Shown one piece after another: positions 11,795 to 24,700 of a stretch of 64,000 nt of DNA. Every line of letters starts with the position of its first letter. The first letter of the stretch is position 1. The stretch spans positions 50,496,598-50,560,597 of the forward strand of contig NC_092043.1 in NCBI RefSeq assembly GCF_003086295.3, given 5' to 3'. The notes under the pieces are model-generated. The model was not told the DNA's origin, searched no databases, and worked only from the letters and a program-made list of their open reading frames with translations. The position numbers and the translations under genes are program-made. This DNA is from Arachis hypogaea. Its lineage: Eukaryota > Streptophyta > Magnoliopsida > Fabales > Fabaceae.

Positions 11795-13307
11795 ATGATT
11801 AGACTTGTTATCTTGAATTAACTATGCATTTCAAAATTCAAATAATGGTCAAATATGTAGTATCTTTATCTTTTTTTTCCTTTCCTTTAATTTTTTGTTA
11901 TTACTATTATTTTTCATAGAGTATAATTAAGATAAGGTGACTACTCAGATAAAGACGCACATTTTATCTTTTTTTAAAGATATTTTTATATTATATTTTA
12001 ATTGATTTCTGTATAATTTATTCAGTATTTTTCATTACATATTATTAAATTTCTCAAAAAATTTTATTTTCGAAAACAATAAAAAATATTTAATTTGGAC
12101 TAAAACAAAAAAATAATAGATTAACTATTAAATTTTTTTAATTATTTATATAAAAATATATATCACATTCATCAAAAAATATATATATATATATAAATAA
12201 AATAATTAATTTATATTTGTACAATATATAAAACAATTATTATAGTATTATTATATTATATATTAAAATTCACTAATTTAAATTTTGTTTTTATTTTTAA
12301 TATAATCATTAGAAATAAATTAATTTTTTATAATAAGATGTAATGTAATAAAAAATATATAATATTAACATTATAAAAGGTAATTTCAATCAATATAATA
12401 TAATAGGTTATTAAATATATTTAATACAAAATACATTGAATATAAATTTTTATTGAGTTTAAATTTTAAATAATTTTTCATTGAATATTGAATATTTTTA
12501 TTTTAAAGAGTTAGAATATTTTAACATCATCTTTTTCATATCTTTTTAATTGAGTCTTCTATTTTTTAAATTATAAACCTTATTTATAATTAAGAGTAAT
12601 TTTTAACACCACTAATTAGTCACACACTCACACATATAAAAATACCAGAACAATTCTATTGTCATAATTATAATCTAACTTTATAAGCAATACAATACAA
12701 TAAAACTATATATAAGTAATATAACCAAATTTTATCTACATCTATAGTCACATTTCATAAATAATATAATCAAATTATATTTATATTTATAATTAAAATA
12801 TGAATAAAAATACAAAAAATTATTATGATGGTTAATTTTTTTCATTCATAATTTTTTTATTATTTTTGTTGTGAAAAGTTTAATTATTTTAATAATTAAT
12901 CATTTTTTAAAAAAATAAATCAATAATACAAAAAAGTCTTATTAAGAGTAATTTATTTAATTTATATATGATTAAAAAATAATTGAATAATTATATAGGA
13001 TAAAAAATTAATATTATTAAAAAATAAAAATAAAATTTATTTTAAAATTAAAAATAAAGTTTATTTAAAAATAAAATTAAAAATCATGCTTTTTTTTCTT
13101 TTTTTTTCTAAAATTTATCTATGAGTAATTCTATAAATATTTTAGGATGAATAAAAATATTAAACTCTTACTAAAATTTATTTTTATTCTATTAAACGTT
13201 AAATAAACTATTGAAAAGAATTTTGTTTCCTCCATTAGAGAAGAATAATAAACTTTCATACTTCTATTATGTTATGACAATAATTTGGCCTGCTATTTTT
13301 TAAGTAC

Positions 13308-13309
<2 letters not shown>

Positions 13310-13383
<74 letters not shown>
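13310..13383 (+). repeat. (TAA)n microsatellite
   Basis: About 24 perfect ATA/TAA units inside the long-TIR element. Confidence 0.9.
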
Positions 13384-13384
<1 letters not shown>

Positions 13385-13624
13385 GAGTGTGGATCCGATT
13401 TTTTTAAACATATTTACTTCTATCTGATTATCTTAGAGATCAGATCATATCCACAAATTATAGATCATATATGGATAAATAATGTGGATTTATGAATATG
13501 ATTTAATCTATGAACACCCCTAACTACTACTATAGGTTCATTGTTGCAAAAGACTGCTTTTTTATTATAAACCATTATTAGATCTTAATTACCATTAAAA
13601 CAATTTAATTGTCAACAAAGAGAT

Positions 13625-13985
13625 AATACTTATTGGTCTCTGAAATTATGTTCGTATTTCAATCTAATTTCAAAAATTTTGATTTATTCAATTTAGTCTC
13701 CCAATTTAATAGTTATGACTCACGTTGGTTCCTGATATTATTTTTGTCACAGTCTCACAAAATCATTAAAACAACATGCTGAGATGGACTAATGACTGCT
13801 ACATTTACGTTCTAGCGACTATTTGATGTGACAATTGAATTTTTTTTACCTTAATTTTTTTCAACTAAACACTTAAAACCCTAATATGAGTCACGGATAC
13901 CTAATTTAAAAAATCAAACTAAATAAATTGAACCTTTAAAAATCAGATTAAATATCGAATATAACTTCAAAACAAAACTTTAACT
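13625..13985. mobile_element. small TIR element nested in the long-TIR element
   Basis: The ends TTGGTCTCTGAAATTATGTT and AACTTCAAAACAAAAC are weakly inverted. Next to them, TCAATCTAATTTCAAAAATT and AAATCAGATTAAATATCG are also inverted. Diverged; no ORF. Confidence 0.35.
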
Positions 13986-14648
13986 TATGTAGTAATTAAT
14001 TTAAATGAGAATAAAATAAATCAAAATTCAACATAATTTTTATCAATATTTTTAAATTCAAAATTTCTATACTAAAATTAACTAGGATTTTTCTTTAAAT
14101 TAAAAATTTAATGAAATAGTGACTTTAATTATCTTAATCAATGTCCTAATTAATTACTTTCATGCCTTAAAAAAACTGTATATGAGAAGAAAATAATTAA
14201 TTTATCTACTTTAATAAATAGTTATTTTACTAAAATAAAAGAAACTATTATTTTAGAATTTTCTAAGAACTAATTAATATTATATGTATTTTGTTCCACT
14301 ATATTTAGTTATAAAAATTTTATTTATTTCTAATGCTTATATTAAAAACAAAAAGAAAATTTAAATTAGCGAATTTTAATCTATATATATATATATATAT
14401 ATTTTGATGAATGTGATATTTTTTTATATAAATAATTTAAAAAAAAATCTAATAGTTGATCTATTATCTTTTTGGTTTTAGTCTAAATTAAATATTTTTT
14501 ATTATTTTTGGAAAGAAAATTTTTTGAGAAATTTAATAATATGTGATGAGGAACACCGAATAAATTATACAGAAATCAATTAAAACACAACATGAAAAAA
14601 TCTTTAACAAAAGATGAAATAGGTGTCTTTATCTGAGTGGTCACCTTA

Positions 14649-15543
14649 AGGATAAATTAAATCAGTTAGCATTATTTAGTATATTATAGAATATTACATC
14701 TTTATGATTTCAATTCTCTTAATACTTATAACTATCTTTTTATATTGTATCATTTTATACAAATTGAATAGACACAAATTCTTTCACTATTGTTCTCTCT
14801 TATCTTTTTTAACATGGTATCAGTGTTATCCTCCTTGAGGAGGATATGTTGATATTCTTCTGGTAAAATTACCGTATTTTTTATACTTTTTTTTCATGCC
14901 ATTTTCCCCCTTCTCTTTTATCAATGCTTTGATGCTTTTCTTACCTTACTAATTAGCTCATTCACTACTTACTTATTCTCATGGAGAAACTATATGTTTT
15001 TTGTCACCTTCCAATAGTTTGCCATCTTTTCACACTTTGTCACTTTTCAACAGTTTTCTAGCAGTTCGCCATCTTTTCAGTAGTTGGCCACTCTTGGGCA
15101 GTTTCGTCTGCACTTTCCTTGTGGCAGTTCCGTCTGTATTTTCTTGTGGCAGTTCCGTCTGCGTTTTCTTGTGGTAGTTTTGTCTGTGCTTTCTTCCGAC
15201 AGTTTCGTCTGCGCTTCCTTCTGCCAGTTTTATCTGCGCTTCCTTTCGACAGTTTTGTTTGCACCCGTTCTATCAGTTTATGCATTTTTTTATTTCGTTG
15301 TTTTAATACGTTTCAAATTCAAGTTGTCACTTACTTGAGTTTGAGGGGGATGTTATAACATAATTAGGATCAATTAGATCAATTAGCATTATTTAAGCAT
15401 ATCTAAATATTTATTATAGAATATTACGCCTTTATTATTTTAATTCTCTTAACACTTATAAATACCCTTCTATATTGTATCATTTCACACAATTTAAATA
15501 CACACAAATCTTTTTTCTACTGCTCTCTCTTGCCTTTCTAACA
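14649..15543 (+). mobile_element. TRIM-like element, forward copy
   Basis: The 5' LTR (about 14,649-14,812) has lost its first bases and ends ..TTTTTTAACA. It is followed by TGGTATCAG, the usual primer-binding site complementary to initiator-Met tRNA. The internal region (about 530 bp) has no gag/pol and contains the 24-bp minisatellite. The polypurine tract GAGGGGGA (15,343-15,350) precedes a complete 3' LTR at 15,351-15,543 that begins TGTTATAACA and ends TTTCTAACA (193 bp). Total under 0.9 kb, so it must be mobilised in trans. Confidence 0.7.
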
Positions 15544-16424
15544 TGTTAGAAAGGGTAAAAGAGAATAATAGAAAAAGAATTTGTGTGTATTTAAGTTGTA
15601 TGGAATGATAAAATATAGAAAGGTATTTATAGATGTTAAGAGAATCGAAATAATAAAGACGTTATAATAAGTATTCAAATAAGCTAAATAATGCTAACTG
15701 ATCTGATTGATCCTAATTATACTCGAACATCCCCTTCAAACTCAAGTGAAACTTTTTTAAAACAATAAAATAAAAAAATGCATAAACTGAAAGAACGGGT
15801 GCAGCCAGAACTGTCAGAAAAAAGTGCAGACAGAACTATTGAAGAAAGTGCAGACGGAACTGTTGAAAGAAAGCGCAGACAGAATTGTCACAAGAAAAAA
15901 GACGGAATTGCTACAAAGAAATACAAACGAAACTGTCAGAAAGAAACACATAAGAAACTGCTGCAATAGTAGCCAATTGCCCAAAAACTATTGAAAAGAT
16001 GGCGAACTGCCAGAAAATTGTTAAAAAAATGACAAACTATGGAAAAACGATGGAAAACATTTGATTTTTTTATGAGAATAAGTAAATAGTGAATGAGTTC
16101 ATCGGTGATGTGAGAAAATATCAAAGCATGAACAAAACAGAAGGAAAAAGTGGCACGAAAGAAAAATATAAAAAATACGGTAATTTCACCAAAAGAAAAA
16201 CAACCTATTCTCCTTAAGAAGGATACCATAACTCTGAAATCAAGATAGAAAGGACAAAAGAGAACAATAAAAAAAATTTATGTGTATTCAAATTATATAA
16301 AATAATATAATATAAAAAAATATTTATAAGTATTAAAAAAATTAAAATAATAAAAATATAATATTTTATAATAAATATTCAAATATATTAAATAATTATA
16401 ATCAATCTTAATTATATTCGAATA
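15544..16424 (-). mobile_element. TRIM-like element, inverted copy abutting the forward one
   Basis: It begins exactly where the forward copy ends: TGTTAGAAAGGG at 15,544 is the reverse complement of an LTR 3' end. The 3' LTR is 15,544-15,729, the reverse polypurine tract TCCCCTTC follows, then the internal region with a short minisatellite (15,790-15,960). A decayed primer-binding site is at about 16,232-16,243 (TTGATTTCAGAG on the minus strand instead of TGGTATCAGAG). The 5' LTR runs to about 16,424. The two elements are thus joined tail to tail with zero spacing. Confidence 0.65.
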
Positions 16425-17040
16425 TCCTTATTGTTAGACATTACTAAAGGTGTTTGGGACGATATTGAAACAAAGTTTCAATTTTAATATGCGGTAAATA
16501 TTTCTAAATATTAAGGCTTGTAAAATCATATTACTCGTTGGGAGTTGTATAAAATAAAAATATAAGAATTCAACTAAAAAATTTCAATTATAATATGTAT
16601 ATACACCAAAAATTATTCACTAAATTATTTGTCATTCAGGTCAAATATATATTAGAATATAAAATATATTTTAAAAATTATATAAAATAATAAATATAAA
16701 TATATACAAAAGATTAATTTTTAATTAGTATATAGTACTTTTTAACAAATATAAATAGTGTGATAATTGATATTTGTATTTAATATTTTTTTTAAATTAT
16801 ATTAAATATATACTAAAATTCATTATTAAAATTAATTACTATTATAAAATATATATTAAAATATAAAATATATATAAAAAATAAATTAAATTATATATTT
16901 TTATATATAAATACATAATAATTGACTCTTTTAGTATATATCTAGTATTTTTATTTTACTTTTCATTTTGTTTATTTAATTTGTTGTGAGGGAATGAGGG
17001 AATGAGTTGTAAAACAGCGAACCTTAGCATGGGCAACAAG
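16425..17040. other. AT-rich spacer and NF-YC upstream region
   Basis: No ORF or recognisable repeat ends. TATATATAAATACATAATAA near 16,903 is a possible TATA region. CT-rich leader-like sequence (TCTTTCTCTTTCACACCCTC) lies at about 17,155-17,174, directly before the NF-YC start codon. Confidence 0.4.
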
Positions 17041-17183
17041 GACAATGCACCTTATCCCATTCATTTCAATTCATAATTTCAACCCCAAAAAACAAAAAAA
17101 TAAAAATAAAAATAAAAAAAATAAAAAAGAAAGAAACCCTCACCACCAATCCACTCTTTCTCTTTCACACCCTCCGATCAAAA

Positions 17184-18626
17184 ATGGAGAACACCACCAA
17201 CACCAACAACACCCACCCTCACCAGCAGGCCCAATCGAGCCCATACCCAGGCCCACCAACACTCCCACCACCTCCCACCACCACCACCGTCGTCCCCGGA
17301 GGCGCACCACCACCGTCCTCCGCCGCACCATTCCACCACCTCCTCCAGCAACAACAGCAACAGCTTCAGATGTTCTGGTCCTACCAGCGCCAAGAAATCG
17401 AACACGTCAACGACTTCAAGAACCACCAGCTTCCATTGGCGCGCATCAAGAAGATCATGAAGGCCGACGAAGACGTTCGCATGATCTCCGCCGAAGCCCC
17501 AATCCTCTTCGCCAAAGCCTGCGAGCTCTTCATCCTCGAGCTCACGATCCGTTCATGGCTTCACGCCGAAGAGAACAAGCGAAGGACACTTCAGAAGAAC
17601 GACATCGCCGCCGCCATTACGCGAACCGACATCTTCGATTTCTTAGTTGATATTGTTCCCAGGGACGATATCAAGGACGATGCGGCGGCTCTCGGCGGTA
17701 TTGTGGCCGCTGCTGCGGCGGCTACTGCCAGTGGTGTTCCGTACTATTATCCGCCCATGGGCCAGCCCGCAGGCCCGCCTGGTGGCATGATGATTGGCAG
17801 GCCCGCAGTGGACCCGGCAACGGGGGTTTACGTGCAGCCGCCGTCGCAGGCGTGGCAGAGTGTTTGGCAGACTGCTGCGGAGGATGGCTGCTATGGGAGT
17901 GGCGCCACCGCCGCTCAAGGGAATCTTGATGGACAGAGGTATGCTATTTCTATTTCTAATGCATGCTTCAAAGTTTCCATTTTTATTATTGCTTTAGGGG
18001 TGTTTTTTTTGTTGAATTTGTTATCCTTAATTATGGTCTCGAGATTGGTGCATTGTGAATTGCCGAGGAGATGAATGATGATAGAAAAAAGAGGAGGTTT
18101 GAGGTGCTTAGTGTTGAGTTTAAGTAGATCAATTGAAGAGTTTTGTGTAGCTAGAATACTTTCAAGTTAGAATTTTGAACGGGAAAAAGGTTCTTTTGTG
18201 TGTGTGATGATGGTGTTTAGGGGACAGAGGTATGAATGCATGGTTTCTGGGAATCTCTTTCCTTTTTATTTGGATGTGCTTGTGTTGCTCTAATGTGTTG
18301 ATTTTTAGTTATTGTTATTATTATTTATAATTTTAATTTTTATGTTTGGTTTAGGTGTTTTCATGTTTGTACATCCTTTTCATTTATTTATTTATTTATT
18401 TATTTTAAATTGAAGAGGCTCAACACATGATGGAGTGAAGTAACAGAACTTTGTAGTTTATGTTAAGTTAGGTCTTGAATTGGTGCATTTTGGATTGGTG
18501 AGGCCGTGAGGGAGAAAAAAAGCTTTGAGAATCTTCATTCCTAGTGAACTGAGTTTTAGAACTTCTAGCAGATCAGTAGAAGTCTAGAAGACTTGATGTA
18601 GTTGGAATACTTTTGGTTTAGGCTTT

Positions 18627-18700
<74 letters not shown>

Positions 18701-20735
18701 AGGTGCTGGGTTTGCAGCATTGTGAATGTTATAAAATATAAAACTATCTTTTGAGGAGCATTGTCACTACTAGGGTATGACTTGATTACTAGAAGAGTTG
18801 ATACATTTCAAATATGTTTAGTTTGATTGGACCAGAATTTTTTTGTGTGTGTTTAGAGCACGGATGATCTTATTGTTATTGATTCTTTTGGTGTTGGTAG
18901 TACTGTCTTTTAAATTGTGGAACAGGGAGAAAATGGTCATTTCTTTACATTTTTCTGGATGGAGAATGGAAGGAGAGGTTTTTTCAAGTCTTTGTGGGAG
19001 CAGATTTTGTCTGTTTGGGAATGGAAAATTTTGTTCTTTTGAAACTTCTGTCTAGTGTCTATGATTCATTTGTTTTCATATCTCTCACTGCTAGTTGGTT
19101 ATGCTGAGCAAAGATGTTACGGGCCTTAGCTTTATGTGCTGTGGTTGTGATGCTTTGTTGTCTAAAGCATTGGCTTGGACTCTGCCAGCTTGTTGATTGC
19201 ATTCTAAAAATGTACAGTGAGTACAACTCATGTTGCCCTTTATTTGTTATATTTATAGATGGTGCTGATTTAGAGTTAGGATATTTAAAATCCATTGTCT
19301 TCTCCGACTTAACACTAATTTGCGTGAGTGATTGATTTATACTGTTAGTAAGTGTCTTTTTCGTCTAGGTAAATTGATATGATTTATTTAAGATTTAAAC
19401 CTACCAAGTATGGATTATGCGGAACATGAGTAATTCAACTCAGAAGAATTATCATTTTATTTGTTCTTGTAAATAAAGACACACAGGTCAAAATTATGAC
19501 TAGAAACTGATCCAAGATTCATGATAAAATTGAATGAGCTTAAGAGTTTTTTGACCTTGCAAATTCAACTCTCTTTAGATCATGGGCAAGCTATTATAAT
19601 TAAGAAGCTTTGCTAGCAATTCGCTTAGATCCTGAAGTATGGACTGTGAATATGTTGTGTTTGACACTTGCAAGGCCTAAATAATTGTGGTCTGTGGACT
19701 AGTTAGGGCAAACTCAATTGCAATAGCGCATTGGCAATGTGCAACGAAATAGGAATGTGCTGAAAATTTTTTTTGGGGGTTGTTTTTTCTTTTAGAAATG
19801 TTACAACAATGAAACAAGAATTTGTTCATAGCCATGATTATTCCTTTTCAACCATATGTTCTTGAATATGTATATTTAAAATTAATATAAAACTTGATTA
19901 CTAATTTTCCAGATATAATATCTTAGTAACCTGTGGCCCTGTGTATTAATAAAATTGATTTCTGGTCCAAGTTTTATCTTGGTATTTCATAAAATTAAAT
20001 CTCATTAGGCCATATAATAATGTGTCTTTTGGCCTATTAAAAGATTGGTTTATTAACAAACATCTAGCATATTGTCTAATAAAAATAGATGATATTTGTG
20101 CTTTACATTAGCAATCTAGTATATTAGTCTATAACTTTATAGGTTTCCTTGACCGTTCTAGATTTTTTGTGCATGGTTAATTATCTATCATATTAACTAG
20201 GAATTTTCCATTCCATTTCTGCCTAAAAATTCAACTAGAGTGGCTCAAATTGGTAGAAAGTTTGTGAGAACTATATTGTTCATATGACTGCAACTTGTGA
20301 CCGGCTCGGTTCGTTCGTAAAAGTAGGTTGGGCGAGTCGAGCCAGTAAAAAAATGACTTGTTTATAAGCTGGCCAACTCGTTTAACTTGTCAGCTCATAC
20401 TAGTCAAGTCAAGCCAGCATTTCCTTGGCTTGGTACTCATGATGAGCTGGCTCGAATGTGCCCGCCTACCTGCTTGATAGGTCTAGAAAATTTTGACTGT
20501 GTAGTCATACATGGCCCTGTCAAGATTAAAAGTTATTAGAAGGTTACATAATCACTTTAAAATGTTACATGGCTATATATTTTAATTTTTCTGAATCTTT
20601 GTTCATACTTATATGTTATTCCATACTGAGATATGTTTAGTTCTATATATTAGGTTTTGTTTATTTTGCATACCTAACATCTGGCAATGGTTTTGATGCC
20701 TCTGATGGTTTTCTTTATATTCTCTCTGCAGCTGA
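17184..20735 (+). CDS. NF-YC: NF-YC transcription factor subunit (canonical, two coding exons)
   Basis: Exon 1 is 17,184-17,938 and exon 2 starts at 20,732. Donor AGAG|GTATGC and acceptor CTCTGCAG|CTGAGC join as CAG AG|C TGA, so the protein is 252 residues ending LDGQS, as NF-YC proteins usually do. Residues 1-60 are Pro/Thr/Gln-rich (a Q6 run at 55-60). The histone fold spans about 78-160 with [51 protein letters not shown] and [14 protein letters not shown] all intact. An Ala run (175-181) and a Pro/Gly/Gln tail follow. It dimerises with NF-YB in the nucleus and with NF-YA binds CCAAT boxes. The 2793-bp intron leaves only four coding bases in the last exon. The ORF running on past 17,938 into the intron is not coding. 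Confidence 0.88.
17939..20731 (+). other. NF-YC intron with repeats
   Basis: This intron contains an (AT)n run at 18,631-18,694. At about 20,295-20,480 it holds a GC-rich repeat with GGCTCG/GAGCCAG motifs on both strands, typical of dispersed plant repeats. Short ORFs at 18,843-19,335 have no recognisable domain and I do not treat them as genes. Confidence 0.7.
18631..18694. repeat. (AT)n microsatellite
   Basis: 32 perfect AT units in the NF-YC intron. Confidence 0.95.
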
Positions 20736-21085
20736 GCACTGTTGTGAGTTGGGATCTTGTCGATGCTGAACAATGTTTTTGGATTGCTTGCGATTTAGAG
20801 ATGGTTTGTTAACTTAAATTTTATGGGAAGACAATGTGAACCTGTTTAACTTAAATGTACAACGGCAATGATGTTAACAACTTTTTTATGTACAAAAATT
20901 TGAAACTGAATATTGATCTTTTTCTGTGCAATGCTCTGAGACAGTTGATCAAGACTCTGTTTAATGTTTTATGCTCAGAAGCCCCACTAATGCATGCTAC
21001 TTCATACTTGCCACATTTGCTTCATTCCTAATCTTACTGTTTTATCCATATTTGCTTCAAACGATTTACATGTCCACAATTATCA

Positions 21086-21137
21086 AAATGACGTCGTTTT
21101 TACTTTGATTGGGTTTCAAAAACAAACGACGTCATTT
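21086..21137. promoter_or_regulatory. inverted pair of ACGT-core 14-mers
   Basis: AAATGACGTCGTTT (21,086-21,099) and AAACGACGTCATTT (21,124-21,137) are exact reverse complements with a 24-bp spacer that contains a CCAAT box in reverse (ATTGG). TGACGTC is a bZIP core. It lies about 350 bp downstream of the NF-YC stop, so whether it is a promoter, part of a 3' region or a MITE remnant is unclear. Confidence 0.3.
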
Positions 21138-21726
21138 CACCATTGTCCAGCACGGCAAGGGAGTGTCAACTCATCACTCTGTTTGTTGAGTCACTCTCAA
21201 AAAGGAATCGGGGGACCATTAGGGTGTCTGGAGTTTAATCTCGAGAACGACAATAGTGCAATTGGAACCGCAATACTAAATCAGTGCACGAAGTGAATCA
21301 TAGTGACAACTTTGAAAATTTAGTCATGTAATAGATAGATATAATTATGGAGGGTGTTTTGGTAGTTGCAAGGACATTTAGTTATTCTTAGATAAATTGG
21401 AGTTGAACAAAAGGACGGAAATTAGGGTATAGCGGATCGGATATGATATTCGCGTTTTTTTTTTTTGGACGGATTCGATCCACAAATGTACGAATCGAAT
21501 ATCGGATATATTCGCATAATTGAATCTTTTCTTTTTAATTATATTTCTATGTAAAAAATTCAATAAAAATATTTCTTTTACATTTTTAAATTTATTTATT
21601 TCTAAAATATTTTTAATCAAATTTTTTCTAAATAACAAAAATAAAATAATACAATATATGAATAATAATTACTAACTAAAACATACAAATAAGTAAATAT
21701 AATACCAAACATATATATATATATAC

Positions 21727-24700
21727 ACACAACAACAACAACAACAAAGCCTTGTCTCACTAAGTGGGGTCGGCTACATGAATCAAACGACGCCATTGTG
21801 CTCTGTCATATATCATGTCTACAGAGAGACCGTTTACATGTAGATCTCGTTTGACCATATCATGGATGGTCTTCTTGGGTCTTCCTCTGCCTTTCGCCCT
21901 TTGTCCACCTTCCATCTCATCCACCCTCCTGACTGGATGTTCTATCGGTCTTCTTCTCACATGTCCAAACCACCTGAGACGCGATTCAACCATCTTTTCC
22001 ACAATGGGTGCTACTCCGACTCTCTCCCTTATATCTTCATTCCTTATTTTATCCAATCGCGTATGACCACTCATCCATCTCAACATCTTCATCTCTGCCA
22101 CACTCAACTTATGTTCGTGCTCCCTTTTAACCGCCCAACACTCCGTACCATACAGCATAGCCGGTCTTATAGCGGTGCGATAGAATTTACCTTTAAATTT
22201 TAAAGGCACTTTTTTGTCGCATATAAAACCAGATGCACTCCACCATTTTGACCAACCTGCTTGGATCCTATGATTTACATCATGTTCAATCTCTCCATTA
22301 TCCTGTATGATGCACCCAAGATACTTAAAACTTTTAACTTTTCATAGGATGTTCTCTCCAATTTTCACCTCTATATTGGAGTTTTTCCTTCTCAGACTGA
22401 ACTTACATTCCATATATTCCGTCTTGCTACGGCTTATGCGCAGACCATACACTTCTAGAGCTTCTCTCCATAACTCAAACTTCTTATTTAGGTCTTCCCC
22501 TGACTCTCCCATAAGGACGATATCATCGGCAAAAAGCATGCACCATAGCACAGGCTCTTGGATGTGCTCTGTGAGTACTTCCAAGACTAATGTGAAAAGG
22601 TATGGACTTAAGGATGATCCCTGGTGTAATCCTATACCAATAGGGAATTCCTCTGTCACACAACCTTGAGTCTTCACACTAGTTGTGGTCCCATCATACA
22701 TGTCTTTAATTGCCCGAATATATGCGATCCTTACTCTCCTCTTTTCTAAAACCTTCCATAAGACCTCCCTTGGTACCCTATCATACGCTTTTTCCAAATC
22801 AATAAACACCATGTGTAGATCCCTTTTATTACTACGATACCTCTCCATCATCCTTCTTAATAGGTATATCGCTTCAGTGGTAGATCTACCTGGCATAAAT
22901 CCAAATTGGTTCTCTGTTACTTGTGTCTCTTTTCTCAACCTCCGTTCTATCACCCTTTCCCATAACTTCATAGTATGACTCATAAGCTTAATCCCTCTAT
23001 AGTTTCCGCAACTTTGTATATCCCCCTTATTCTTGTAGATAGGTACCAAGGTGCTCTTTCTCCACTCATCAGGCATCTTCTTTGACCTTAAAATCTCATT
23101 AAAAAGCTTGGTTAACCAGTTGATGCCTTTTCCTCCAAGACCCTTCCAAACCTCAATCGGGATATTATCAGGTCCTACTGCCCTGCCATTTTTCATCTGC
23201 TTTAGAGCCTCTTTTACCTCGAAGTCTCGAATCCTTCGATAGTAGTCAAAGTTTTGATCTTCTTCCCTTGTGCATAATCGACCAAGGCTCGGAAGAGTCT
23301 TCTGTCCCTCATTAAATAACTCATAGAAGTAGCTCTTCCACCTTTCATTAATATTCTCCTCTTGAGCCAACACCTCTCCATTCTTATCCTTTATGCACTT
23401 AACCTGATCCAAATCTCTCGTTCTTCTTTCCCGGCTCTTTGCAATTCTATATATACCTTTTTCTCCTTCTTTCGTGCCCAAAGACTAGTAGAGACCCTCA
23501 TATGCTCTTGTTCTTGCTTCACTTACAGCCACTTTTGTCTCTTTCTTAGCCGCCTTATATTTTTTCCAGTTATCTGTATTGCGGCATAAAGACCACTCTT
23601 TAAAGCATTCCCTTTTTATCTTTATCTTTTCTTGTATACTCGCATTCCACCACTAGGACTCCTTGTCTCTTGGTCCTATTCCTTTAGATTCACCAAAACT
23701 TTCTTTTGCTGTTCTTCTAATAACTTCTGCCATCTCCCTCCACATCTCTTCCACGCTTCCATTCCCATCCCACTTTGCCTCTTCTCCTACCCGTCTTAGG
23801 AAGCTTATTTGTTCCTCACCTTTCATCCGCCACCACCTCGTCATTGGGTTCTTCGTATAATGTCTTTTCCTCAACTTTTACTCAACGCGAAAATCCATGA
23901 CGAGCACCCTATGTTGTGTTGTCAAACTCTCTCCCGGGATAATTTTACAGTTAATGCAAAATTTTCGGTCGACTCTCCTCAACAAGAAGAAGTCGATTTG
24001 AGAGCTTGTCATGCCACTCTTATAGGTTATAAGATGTTCGTCTCTCTTTTTAAAACATGTATTTGCGATGAGAAGATCAAAAGTTGAGGAAAAGTCCAAA
24101 ATAGTTTTACCCTCGGTATTGATCACCCCGAAACCATGGCCTCCGTGAATACTCCCATATCCAGTCACTTCTCTCCCAACATGGCCATTTAAATCTCCTC
24201 CTAAGAAAATTTTATCTCCCAAAGGTATGCCTTGAACCAAACTCTCTAGATCCTCCCAAAACCTTATCTTGTATTGTTCGTCCAAACCCACTTGCGGTGC
24301 ATAGGCGCTAATCACATGGAAAGCACCTCCCTCCACCACAAGTTTGATAGAGATGATCTGATCTCCCACCCTCTTGACATCTACTATGTCCTTCTTCCAC
24401 TGCTTATCCACAATTATTCCAACTCCATTCCTATTCTTCACCTTTCCTGTATACCAAAGTTTGAAACCAGAAGAATCCAACTCCCTAGCCTTTGCACCAA
24501 CCCATTTTGTTTCTTGTAGGCACATAATGTTAATCTTCCTCCTTGTCATGGTGTCCTCCACCTCCATGGACTTTCCTATTAGAGTGCCTATGTTCCATGT
24601 CCCAAATCTCAACCTTCTGTCGCTTCAACCTTTACCTTTTCCTTTGTGAACTAGCTTATTTACCCTCGTCCGTTCTCGAAAACGCGAGAACCCTTGCTCA

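Larger units (their letters stand above)
11933..14648. mobile_element. 2.7-kb long-TIR (MULE-like) non-autonomous element
   Basis: About 260 bp at the left end (TAAGGTGACTACTCAGATAA, AGACGC..., through TCACATTCATC) is repeated in inverse at 14,385-14,648 (GATGAATGTGATA ... GTCTTTATCTGAGTGGTCAC, CTTA). Long TIRs without a transposase suggest a Mutator-like derivative, but no clean 9-bp target duplication is visible. The interior is AT-rich, with a (TAA)n array and a smaller TIR element at about 13,625-13,985. The right end directly abuts a truncated TRIM LTR. Confidence 0.55.

Noticed and set aside
17045..17650. 201-codon plus-strand frame overlapping NF-YC
   Set aside because: Out-of-frame shadow of the GC-rich NF-YC exon; the histone-fold frame is the real one.
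17939..18074. C-terminal extension of NF-YC in the 296-codon frame
   Set aside because: It is read-through into the intron; the splice gives the usual LDGQS end.
20994..21296. 100-codon plus-strand frame after NF-YC
   Set aside because: No domain or splice/promoter support; contains the inverted ACGT motif region.
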